NCBI GenBank assembly: GCA_905235555.1
Contig: CAJOMD010000005.1
Location: 35,203 to 99,202, forward strand
DNA length: 64,000 bases
Reading direction: 5' to 3'
Source of the DNA: an uncultured Eubacterium sp.
GTDB taxonomy: Bacteria > Bacillota > Clostridia > Lachnospirales > Lachnospiraceae
The notes beneath the pieces are model-generated. The model saw nothing but the letters and a program-made list of their open reading frames with translations. It was not told the DNA's origin and searched no databases. The number at the start of each line of letters is the position of its first letter. The first letter of the stretch is position 1. Made by a program: the position numbers and the translations under genes. Positions 27,043 to 34,813 of this stretch are shown here, one piece after another.

Positions 27043-28044
27043 CTAGTTCTCCTCACTAGAAAACTTTTTAAGTTTTCTTATATCATTACCAAAAATCTTA
27101 AAAGTAGAAAAATATCCCATAGTGCGGGAGAACACTCTATCATCGTATCTGTCCTGCATCTCTTTTAAAGTGAGATTGGTAGATATGATAGTTGACTTTT
27201 GGTGGATAAGACGTTCATTTAAGACTTCAAACAGATATGTCTCTGAAAATGCAGTGGTATATTCTGTTCCCAAGTCATCAATAATTAGTAGATCGCAATT
27301 TTTTAAATCATCTAGATTTACATTTTTGTACACAGAGCTTGAGTCTTTGTTTAGCACATTATCAGCTGTTAAATTAAAAAATTGGGAAGCTGAAAGATAA
27401 AGAACTGAGTGGAATGTATCCATTAATTCCTTTGCAATGCAGTTTATAAGGAAAGTCTTTCCTGTACCTGCCTTGCCATAGAACAACAAATTGTCAAACT
27501 CTGTGTCAAAATGATTTATAAAATATTGGCAATGCTCAGCCACATTTTTTATATTAGTGCGAGCATCAACGCCAAGATTTTCATCTACGAGCGACTGCGA
27601 GAATAAGTCATAATCGAATGTAGAAAAGTTTTCACGCTCTAAAATATTTTTCAATTCTGAGCGAGAGTAGAGATACTTAATAATCTCCTTATCCCTGCAT
27701 TCGCAGGATTTGCCGTTCACAAATCCTGTGTCGTGGCATTTTTCACAAGTATAGATTTCATCCAAATAGTCCGCGGCAAAGCCACCAGACAATAGAAGGG
27801 CTTTTTTCTTATCTCCCAAACTTTGGATTTCCCTCTTGATAGACTCAACATCTATCGAATTGCCAGACAATGAACTTCTCATAGCATCGCTAGCAAGAGT
27901 AGCAATACTTTCGTTAATTTTCGCAATATCTGGGATTGCTTCCTCAACTTCCGCAAGTCGCTCGTTCATAACTATTTGATTATCCAAACGTCGGGTTGCA
28001 TAGATTTGATCTATAACTTCCAACTGTGAATTACTTAGTGCCAT
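27043..28044 (-). CDS. DnaI/DnaC-like helicase loader ATPase
   Basis: 333 residues. The N-terminal ~110 residues include a Cys cluster CEKCHDTGFVNGKSCECR, the zinc-binding element of DnaI-type loaders. The AAA+ core has Walker A FYGKAGTGKTF, Walker B LLIIDDLGTE and sensor region STNLTLKEMQDRY. Such proteins load the replicative helicase during initiation. The preceding gene is dnaD-like (64-base gap, same strand), supporting a primosome operon. The gene is annotated dnaC or dnaI in different species, so no symbol is forced. Confidence 0.9.
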   Translation of the reverse strand: MALSNSQLEVIDQIYATRRLDNQIVMNERLAEVEEAIPDIAKINESIATLASDAMRSSLSGNSIDVESIKREIQSLGDKKKALLLSGGFAADYLDEIYTCEKCHDTGFVNGKSCECRDKEIIKYLYSRSELKNILERENFSTFDYDLFSQSLVDENLGVDARTNIKNVAEHCQYFINHFDTEFDNLLFYGKAGTGKTFLINCIAKELMDTFHSVLYLSASQFFNLTADNVLNKDSSSVYKNVNLDDLKNCDLLIIDDLGTEYTTAFSETYLFEVLNERLIHQKSTIISTNLTLKEMQDRYDDRVFSRTMGYFSTFKIFGNDIRKLKKFSSEEN

Positions 28045-28108
28045 TTTATCTTTTGACAGTGCATAGCAGAAATTAGCTAAGCATTGTTTCTATCCTTAAA
28101 TATTTTAA

Positions 28109-29209
28109 TTAATCTTTTTTCTTATTAGACTGAGCCAATTTTTTTTCTAACTCCTTAAAATCATAAGTGTGGCTCTCAATCTTTTTCTTCTTTGAAGCCT
28201 TCTTCGAAGTCTTTGCATACTTCGAAGACTGCTTCTTAGAATGCTCGTCATCTAACTTTTCAATAGCCTCCATAGACAAAGCACCTTTATTATACCAGTT
28301 AGTAAGAATACTATCTGTGTATTCAAAACTTCCTTTGTGAGTGTGAGCCATAGTGCGATGACAAGCCTCGATTATGATCTCATCAGAGAACTTGAATTCA
28401 TTATACCATTTGGAAATGAAGTCAATTTCCCTCTTAACAGGTGCTGGAGATTCCTCGCCAAAGACTTTATAAATAGCCCCCACGATTTTTTCTCTAAACA
28501 TTTCATCCTGTTTAGCATCCTCTAGAGTAGTAATACCAGCTTTAGCATAGGCAACAGCTTTCTTCTCAATCTTTGAAAGAGAAGTTTCTCCTGACTCCAG
28601 TAGATGTTCGATGAGATCAGAATCAAGCTTCAAATCCTCTACCATATAAATGATAGAGCCTGTGGCAGCCGGGCTTAAGGTGATGCTTAGGTATTGCTCT
28701 GCTAAAAAGCAAAGTTCCCTAATCCTGCTATCTTCTGCGAACTTCGTGATTTCTGACGCCGAACGCTTTTTCTTCACTGGAATAATATATTCCTTTGAAG
28801 TGCTAGCAGGCACGCTCACACTTTCGCCCGAAGCTTTTGCCAACAAGTTTACATCCATGCTTTCATCCTGATGCAAAATGCGTCCCGATGCAGCTTTTGT
28901 TTGGATGTAATTATTTAAAAGCACACCTTCTATCTTGCCTTCATCGTTAAACGATAGAGAAAGAACTTCCTCATCATTCCAATACGTTAAAGCTCGATAG
29001 ACGTCTGACTCCAAGATTCCAAAATGGTCAGCGATCTTCTCAGTGGAAAATTCTTCTGGCGCATCTATGATCTTGGAAACCATACGCAATAGGTAAAGGT
29101 AAATTTTTACAAATTCACCATTTGCTTTATTCATATATTCATCTATAAAAACATTAGACACGGAAGTAAAACTAGACACACTACCTCCGTCTAATACTAG
29201 TTTGCACAT
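28109..29209 (-). CDS. DnaD/DnaB-like primosomal protein
   Basis: 366 residues. The N-terminal winged-helix part (about 1-110) includes KIYLYLLRMVSKI and EKIADHFGILESDVYRALTYWNDEEVLS. A DnaD-type helical domain is at about 235-320, with the YNEFKFSDEIIIEACHRT and YTDSILTNWYNKG patterns of the DnaB_2 (DnaD C-terminal) family. The Lys-rich tail is disordered. In Firmicutes DnaD/DnaB proteins remodel DNA at the origin and recruit the DnaI-helicase complex. It is first of the leftward dnaD-dnaI-prs group and has a 120-base leader with inverted repeats. Confidence 0.87.
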   Translation of the reverse strand: MCKLVLDGGSVSSFTSVSNVFIDEYMNKANGEFVKIYLYLLRMVSKIIDAPEEFSTEKIADHFGILESDVYRALTYWNDEEVLSLSFNDEGKIEGVLLNNYIQTKAASGRILHQDESMDVNLLAKASGESVSVPASTSKEYIIPVKKKRSASEITKFAEDSRIRELCFLAEQYLSITLSPAATGSIIYMVEDLKLDSDLIEHLLESGETSLSKIEKKAVAYAKAGITTLEDAKQDEMFREKIVGAIYKVFGEESPAPVKREIDFISKWYNEFKFSDEIIIEACHRTMAHTHKGSFEYTDSILTNWYNKGALSMEAIEKLDDEHSKKQSSKYAKTSKKASKKKKIESHTYDFKELEKKLAQSNKKKD

Positions 29210-29521
29210 AGTTTCTCCAATCTATTTCTAAGACTGTTTTGATTCGTCACACAAAAGAGTTTAAATCGATTTTTCCTCATAAAAAACAATTTAAAAACAG
29301 TCTTTTATTACTCTTTTATTCCTCATCACTGACAATAATATATCACAAATTTTCTATTTTGCAACGTCACAAATTGGCTGAAAGCCCCATTTTTACTGGG
29401 TTTCAGCAATGTTAATAATGTCAGTAATGTCAATAAGCTATTTCCATAATTTTACAAATTCTGGGAAAATGTAGATAGAATGGGGAAAGTAGAAGGTTGC
29501 TCTTTTTGATGTTATGTAAAT
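29210..29521. promoter_or_regulatory. Leader and promoter region of the dnaD-like gene
   Basis: This non-coding stretch holds the minus-strand promoter TTGCAA (29364-29359), 16-base spacer, TATATT (29342-29337). Downstream lie two interleaved inverted repeats: AAGACTGTTTT (29230-29240) with AAAACAGTCTT (29294-29304), and AAAAGAGT (29253-29260) with ACTCTTTT (29310-29317). A separate hairpin (CTGAAAGCCC 29378-29387 / GGGTTTCAG 29398-29406) lacks a T tract. No ORF is seen. Confidence 0.55.
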
Positions 29522-29568
29522 TAAAAAACCACAAAATTTTGAAGAAAGTTATCAACAAAATTTTGTGG
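29522..29568 (-). terminator. Terminator of murC
   Basis: Read on the minus strand, CCACAAAATTTTG (from 29568) pairs with CAAAATTTTGTGG (ending at 29529) and is followed by TTTTTTAA. It lies 12 bases after the murC stop. Confidence 0.8.
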
Positions 29569-29579
29569 ATGTTAATAAG

Positions 29580-30962
29580 TTATTTACCTAGTAGGTGATC
29601 GCCTATTTTTACTACATCTCCGGCGCCCATAGTTATTAACAAATCATTTGGTCTAGAATTTTCTAGTAAAAAATTTTCGATTTCGTCAAAAGTAGGGAAA
29701 TAGTAAACTTCAGTGCCTAATTTTTCTAGTTCTGCTTTTAGGTCTTCGGAAGAGATGTTGTAAGTATTTTTCTCCCGAGCTGCGTATATGTCAGCTAGCA
29801 CCACAGCATCGCTTTGAGATAGTTCTTTGGCGAAGTCTGTTAAAAGTGCCTTTGTCCTGGAGTAGGTATGAGGTTGAAACACTACCCACATCTTATTGTA
29901 ATCAAATGTTTTAAGTGTGGAGATGGTAGCTCGAATCTCATCCGGGTGATGAGCGTAGTCATCAATTATCCTTGCTTCGCCCAACATTCCTTTGTACTGG
30001 AAGCGGCGCTCCGTTCCGCAGTATTCTTTCAAGCCCTGAAGGATAAATCCTTTTTGAATCCTCATAAAGTTAGCAGCCGCGATAGCCGCTAGAGAATTTT
30101 GAACATTGTGTCGACCAGTTCCATTAAGTTGAATGTATCCCTGATCCTCACCTTTATAAATTAATGTGTAACCTGCAGTCACATCATTATTAAACTCAAT
30201 GTCTTTAGCACTGTAGTCACTCTTCTCTGGGTCCGAGCCAAATGTAATGACTTTACATTCTAGTCCATCAGTAATCTCTTCCAAATTTTCAATATCGCTA
30301 TTAATGACAAGAGCGCCGTGCTTTGGAATAAGTTCAGCGTAACGTCTAAAACTTTTTCGAATATCATTTATATCTTTGAAGAAGTCCAAATGATCTTCGG
30401 CTATATTAAGTATGATGCCGATGCTTGGACTAAACTCTAGAAAACTATTTGTGTATTCGCAGGCCTCAGTAATCATAATGTCTGAATGACCAACGCGAGA
30501 GTTACCCTTGATAGCTGGCATAATACCGCCCACCAAGATAGTAGGGTCAGTTTTTGCCGTAAGCATAATTTGTGAAAGCATGGAAGTGGTAGTAGTTTTA
30601 CCGTGAGTTCCAGCAACACCAATAGCTACATCATAGTTTTTCATCATCGCACCCAAGAAACTAGCCCTGGTCATAATAGGAATGCCAAGCTGTTTTGCTG
30701 CCATAAGTTCAGGATTATCATCCTTTACAGCAGCAGTGTAAACAAGTAAGTCTACATCGTCCATTACGTTTTCTCCGCGCTGTCCGTAGTAGATAGTAGC
30801 ACCCAATTCTTCTAAGTGTGAAGTGATATCTGATTTTATATTATCAGAGCCAGTAACAGTAAAACCGCGCTCGAGCATAATCTCTGCCAAAGCGCTCATA
30901 CTGATTCCTCCAATTCCTGTGAAATGAATCTTCTTTTTTTCATTAAAATTTAATTTCATCAT
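29580..30962 (-). CDS. murC: UDP-N-acetylmuramate--L-alanine ligase
   Basis: 460 residues, normal for MurC. The start HFTGIGGISMSALAEIM is the UDP-binding Rossmann motif, GVAGTHGKTTTTSML the ATP loop (about 117-130), and YAHHPDEIRAT and FQPHTYSRTKAL mark the C-terminal domain. It adds L-Ala to UDP-MurNAc in peptidoglycan precursor synthesis. No Shine-Dalgarno precedes the ATG; instead a TATAAT ends 6 bases upstream, so the mRNA may be leaderless. It is transcribed alone, divergent from glgC. Confidence 0.95.
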   Translation of the reverse strand: MMKLNFNEKKKIHFTGIGGISMSALAEIMLERGFTVTGSDNIKSDITSHLEELGATIYYGQRGENVMDDVDLLVYTAAVKDDNPELMAAKQLGIPIMTRASFLGAMMKNYDVAIGVAGTHGKTTTTSMLSQIMLTAKTDPTILVGGIMPAIKGNSRVGHSDIMITEACEYTNSFLEFSPSIGIILNIAEDHLDFFKDINDIRKSFRRYAELIPKHGALVINSDIENLEEITDGLECKVITFGSDPEKSDYSAKDIEFNNDVTAGYTLIYKGEDQGYIQLNGTGRHNVQNSLAAIAAANFMRIQKGFILQGLKEYCGTERRFQYKGMLGEARIIDDYAHHPDEIRATISTLKTFDYNKMWVVFQPHTYSRTKALLTDFAKELSQSDAVVLADIYAAREKNTYNISSEDLKAELEKLGTEVYYFPTFDEIENFLLENSRPNDLLITMGAGDVVKIGDHLLGK

Positions 30963-30968
30963 GCAAAT

Positions 30969-30974
30969 ATTATA
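30969..30974 (-). promoter_or_regulatory. -10 element of murC, adjacent to the start codon
   Basis: TATAAT on the minus strand with only ATTTGC between it and ATG, placing the expected transcription start at or next to the A of the start codon. The -35 is poor (TTAAAT with a 17-base spacer). Confidence 0.5.
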
Positions 30975-31057
30975 ACACTATATTTAGAAAAATTTAACAC
31001 TAAAAACCATATATATAGAAAAAGAATTAAAAACATAAAATATCTTCCAAAAATAAT

Positions 31058-31086
31058 TTACAAGCATACAAAATCAATGATATAAT
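31058..31086 (+). promoter_or_regulatory. Promoter of glgC-glgD
   Basis: TTACAA (31058-31063), 17-base spacer, TATAAT (31081-31086); leader of about 45 bases with RBS AAGAGGTGAG. Confidence 0.7.
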
Positions 31087-31138
31087 TTTCTATATGTTAA
31101 GTGTGACGGATGAAAAATATTGCCAAGAGGTGAGCTAA

Positions 31139-32413
31139 ATGGTAAAAAAAGAAATGATTGCTATGTTATTAGCAGGCGGACAAGGTAGCAGACTAGGCGT
31201 ACTAACAGCTAAGGTAGCGAAGCCAGCAGTTGCGTTTGGAGGAAAATATAAGATTATAGATTTCCCTCTCAGTAATTGTATTAATTCTGGAATCGATACT
31301 GTGGGTGTTCTTACACAGTACCAGCCACTAAGATTAAATTCACATATTGGAATAGGAATCCCTTGGGACCTAGATAGAAATATTGGCGGTGTCACAGTGC
31401 TTCCTCCTTATGAAAAGAGTGAACATACAGAGTGGTACACAGGTACAGCGAATGCTATTTTCCAAAATATAGAGTATATGGAAAGTTATAATCCCGACTA
31501 CGTTTTGATTTTGTCGGGAGATCACATTTATAAAATGGATTATGAAGCTATGCTTGATTTCCATAAGGAAAAAGGTGCGGATGTCACTATTGCAGCTATG
31601 CCAGTTCCTTGGGAAGAAGCTAGTAGATTTGGCGTGGTAGTGGCTGATGATGAACATAAGGTTTCAGAATTTCAAGAAAAGCCAGCTGAGCCTAAGAGTA
31701 ATTTGGCATCTATGGGAATTTATATTTTCTCATGGCCTGTGCTTCGAGACGCATTAATTAAACTTAAAGATCAACCTAAGTGTGACTTTGGTATGCATGT
31801 AATTCCATATGTTCATGAGCAAAAGGGTAATGCATATGTTTATGAATATACAGGTTACTGGAAAGATGTAGGAACTCTAAGTTCATACTGGGAAGCAAAT
31901 ATGGAACTTATCGATATAGTTCCAGACTTCAACTTATATGAAGAATTTTGGAGAATTTATACTAGAAATGATTCACTTCCACCACAGTACATTTCAAACG
32001 ATGCCAAGATAGAGAGGAGTATCGTATCAGAGGGCTGTGATGTAAGAGGAACTATTGCTAATTCAGTAGTCAGTTCAAATGTAAAAGTGGGTGATGGAGC
32101 AGAGATAAATGATTCCATCATTATGACTGGTTGTAGAATAGGCAAGGGAGCCAAAATTAATAAAACTATTATAGCTGAGGATACAGTGGTTGGAGATAAC
32201 GTTGTTATTGGTGAAGGCGACTATGCAGACTCAGAATTAAATAAGAAAATTTATAACTGCGATTTAACTGTTATAGGAGAGGATTCAGTAATCCCTGATG
32301 GAGTGACTATCGGAAAGAATGTTGCCATCTCAGGAGTTACAGAAAAGGATGACTATCCAAAAGGAAAACTAAAATCAGGAAGTTATATAGTAAAGGCAGG
32401 TGAGCTAGAATGA
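31139..32413 (+). CDS. glgC: Glucose-1-phosphate adenylyltransferase (ADP-glucose pyrophosphorylase)
   Basis: 424 residues. The N-terminal nucleotidyltransferase domain has [54 protein letters not shown] and [11 protein letters not shown]-terminal left-handed beta-helix follows (about 290-400: [19 protein letters not shown]). It makes ADP-glucose for glycogen synthesis. Its stop overlaps the glgD start by 4 bases, the usual Firmicutes glgC-glgD coupling. As the partner glgD is broken here, GlgC would have to act without an intact GlgD. Confidence 0.96.
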   Translation: MVKKEMIAMLLAGGQGSRLGVLTAKVAKPAVAFGGKYKIIDFPLSNCINSGIDTVGVLTQYQPLRLNSHIGIGIPWDLDRNIGGVTVLPPYEKSEHTEWYTGTANAIFQNIEYMESYNPDYVLILSGDHIYKMDYEAMLDFHKEKGADVTIAAMPVPWEEASRFGVVVADDEHKVSEFQEKPAEPKSNLASMGIYIFSWPVLRDALIKLKDQPKCDFGMHVIPYVHEQKGNAYVYEYTGYWKDVGTLSSYWEANMELIDIVPDFNLYEEFWRIYTRNDSLPPQYISNDAKIERSIVSEGCDVRGTIANSVVSSNVKVGDGAEINDSIIMTGCRIGKGAKINKTIIAEDTVVGDNVVIGEGDYADSELNKKIYNCDLTVIGEDSVIPDGVTIGKNVAISGVTEKDDYPKGKLKSGSYIVKAGELE

Positions 32414-33508
32414 GAATATTAGGAATTGTTTTAGCTGGCGGAAATAATAAGAAAATGGATCAACTTTCACAGAAAAGAGCTATTTCTGCTATGCCTATGG
32501 CTGGTAGTTATCGAGCTATCGACTTTACATTAAGTAATATGACAAATTCACATGTGCAAAAGGTGGCAGTGCTTACACAGTACAATGCATGGTCTTTGAA
32601 TGAACATTTAAGTTCATCCAAGTGGTGGGATTCTTTTTGTATTTACTCCATCTATCACTGCGGAGAATGGTTTCTGGTATAGAGGTACAGCGGATGCTAT
32701 AGCACAGAATCTATCATTTCTAAAGAAAAGTCATGAACCATATGTAGTGATTACATCAGGTGATGGAATATATAAACTAGATTACAATGATGTGCTAGAT
32801 AGCCATGTGGAGACAGGCGCAGATATGACTATAGTCTGCAAGGAAATGCCAGCCGGTACAGATGTATCAAACTATGGTGTTGTTAAGACTGATAATAACG
32901 GTCGCATCACAGACTTTGAAGAGAAGCCTGTTGAGACTGAAGGAAATCTTGTATCTACCGGCATTTATGTTATTCGAAGAAGACTTCTTATACAGATGAT
33001 TGAGAAATGTATTGCTGAAGATAGATATGATATTGTAAATGATATTATCATTAGAAATAAAAACGCCAAGAAATTCCATGTATACAAGATGGACTCTTAT
33101 TGGCGAAATGTGGCAAGCATAGAAAACTATTTCGACGCAAATATGGATTTCTTAAATCCTGACGTTAGAGATTATTTCTTTAATCAGTATCCGGACATCT
33201 ATTCTAAAGTGGATGATTTGCCTCCAGCCAAGTACAATCCTGGAGCTGATATTGGCAATTCACTCATTTCAAGTGGATGTATCGTAAACGGAGAAGTGAA
33301 AGATTCAGTAGTATTCACACAAGCGTACGTTGGAAATAAAGCCAAGATTAAAAATTCAATTATTTTAAACGATGTTTATATTGGTGATGGAGCAGAGATT
33401 GAAAATTGTATAGTGGAGAGTCACAGTACAATTAACCCAGGTGAGAAGCGAGGTAAGAAGGGTGAAATCACAATCATAAACGAAAAGAATTTTAGATATG
33501 GACTTTAA
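32410..33508 (+). pseudogene. glgD: glgD, ADP-glucose pyrophosphorylase regulatory subunit, broken by a deletion and frameshift
   Basis: The first 74 codons read as GlgD ([44 protein letters not shown]) up to base 32631. One base later the +1 frame takes over at 32633 with LFVFTPSITAENGFWYRGTA and continues to 33508 as a normal GlgD C-terminal part. Alignment with the adjacent GlgC ([17 protein letters not shown]) shows seven residues missing between WD and LFVF, so the lesion is a net loss of about 20 bases. The original frame ends at 32682. In Firmicutes GlgD is the non-catalytic partner that raises GlgC activity. Real mutation or assembly error cannot be told apart here. Confidence 0.88.
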
Positions 33509-33634
33509 AACGATAATATTGTAAAAACTTTTAATGTGCAAAATCTCGATAAAAACACTAAAAATGGTGTGATTTTTTCAAGTGGTATATTTTATATAGA
33601 AATATAGGAAAAAGCATTGTTTTTTTTACAAAAA

Positions 33635-33673
33635 TTGATAAGATATTACATAGGTCTGATAATCGGATTATCA
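33635..33673 (+). promoter_or_regulatory. spoVG promoter with overlapping palindromic operator
   Basis: TTGATA (33635-33640), 17-base spacer, GATAAT (33658-33663). A perfect dyad TGATAATC-G-GATTATCA spans 33657-33673, covering the -10 and the likely start. A second hairpin (CACTCGTT 33672-33679 / AATGAGTG 33684-33691) lies in the leader. Confidence 0.6.
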
Positions 33674-33728
33674 CTCGTTAAATAATGAGTGTACGAGGAG
33701 AAACAAGGACTAATCAAAGGAGGACACT

Positions 33729-34061
33729 ATGAATATAACAGATGTAAGAGTGCGCAAGATGTTGAAAGAAAGTAACTTGAAGGCAGTTGCTTCAATTACT
33801 ATCGATGATGACTTTGTTGTTCATGACATCAAGGTTGTAGAGGGAGAGAAAGGATTATTCATCGCTATGCCTAGTAGAAAGGCTGCTGATGGTGAATATA
33901 GAGATATAGCTCATCCAATCAACTCAGCGACAAGATCTAGCATCCAAGAGATTGTACTAGATGCTTATGAGAAGGTTCTCGCAGAAGAACCAGCTGAAGA
34001 AGCTCCAGTAGAGACTCCTGTAGAGGAGACATCTGAGGAAGTTCCTACAGAAGAAGCGTAA
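33729..34061 (+). CDS. spoVG: SpoVG regulator
   Basis: 110 residues. The conserved SpoVG core is residues 1-85 ([60 protein letters not shown]). The last 25 residues are an acidic Pro/Glu/Thr extension ([12 protein letters not shown] type) of low complexity. SpoVG binds nucleic acid and influences septation, sporulation and surface or virulence gene expression in Firmicutes. RBS AAAGGAGGA is ideal. Monocistronic, between its own promoter and a hairpin. Confidence 0.96.
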   Translation: MNITDVRVRKMLKESNLKAVASITIDDDFVVHDIKVVEGEKGLFIAMPSRKAADGEYRDIAHPINSATRSSIQEIVLDAYEKVLAEEPAEEAPVETPVEETSEEVPTEEA

Positions 34062-34089
34062 GGTACAATTAAAGGATTTTTAAGAAGAA

Positions 34090-34119
34090 GGCGATAGGGG
34101 TCTAAGGACCACTATCGCC
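34090..34119 (+). terminator. Hairpin after spoVG, probable terminator
   Basis: GGCGATAG (34090-34097) pairs with CTATCGCC (34112-34119), and the inner GGTC/GGACC bases also pair. The following GAATTCTTATGTTT is only moderately T-rich. Confidence 0.6.
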
Positions 34120-34249
34120 GAATTCTTATGTTTCAGAAAAGATAATCAAGTTATCGGTTGAAAGCATATGACAGAATGATAAAATAGCAAAAAGTAAACA
34201 AAGAAACAACAAGAAGGAACAGAAGAACGACACAATAAAGAGGAAGATT

Positions 34250-34813
34250 ATGTACGTAATAGTAGGACTTGGAAACCCAAGTAAAAAATATGATAAGACA
34301 AGACACAATGTGGGATTTGATGTTATAGACGAGCTTGCATCGAAGTTAGATGTGGATGTGAAGACAAAGCGTCATAGAGCACTTTGTGGAATAGGGAAGG
34401 TGGATGGTGAGAAAGTCATTCTTGTCAAACCACAGACATATATGAATTCAAGCGGAGAGGCAGTCAAAAAGGTGGTGGATTTTTACAAACTAGATTCTAC
34501 TAGCAATTTGATTGTTATTTCTGATGATATAAATTTAAACGTAGGAAGAATTAGAATTAGAAAGAGTGGAAGTGCCGGTGGGCACAATGGTCTTAAAAAT
34601 ATAATCGCGCACCTAAAGACAGAAGACTTCACACGAGTGCGTGTGGGAGTGGGTGAGAACGGTGGAAACTCAGATTTAATAAATCACGTTCTTGGCAAGT
34701 TTAGTAAGGCTGAGCGTGCAAAGATAGATGAGGCCACAAGAGATGCAGCGGATGCTATCGTAGACATAATAGAGAACAACGAAGAATACGCAATGAATAA
34801 ATACAACTCATGA
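34250..34813 (+). CDS. pth: Peptidyl-tRNA hydrolase
   Basis: 187 residues. VGLGNPSKKYDKTRHNVGFD contains the invariant Asn and the catalytic His; KPQTYMNSSGEAV, SDDINLNVGRIRIRKSGSAG and GGHNGLKNII follow in order. The enzyme frees tRNA from stalled peptidyl-tRNA. Its stop overlaps the mfd start (ATGA), the common pth-mfd pairing of Firmicutes. RBS AGAGGAAG. Confidence 0.97.
   Translation: MYVIVGLGNPSKKYDKTRHNVGFDVIDELASKLDVDVKTKRHRALCGIGKVDGEKVILVKPQTYMNSSGEAVKKVVDFYKLDSTSNLIVISDDINLNVGRIRIRKSGSAGGHNGLKNIIAHLKTEDFTRVRVGVGENGGNSDLINHVLGKFSKAERAKIDEATRDAADAIVDIIENNEEYAMNKYNS

Noticed and set aside
29378..29406. Hairpin in the murC-dnaD gap as terminator
   Set aside because: No T tract on either strand; the murC terminator is at 29522-29568.
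29540..29570. DnaA-box-like TTATCAACA near replication genes as an origin
   Set aside because: Only one imperfect match and it lies within the murC terminator hairpin; no box cluster.
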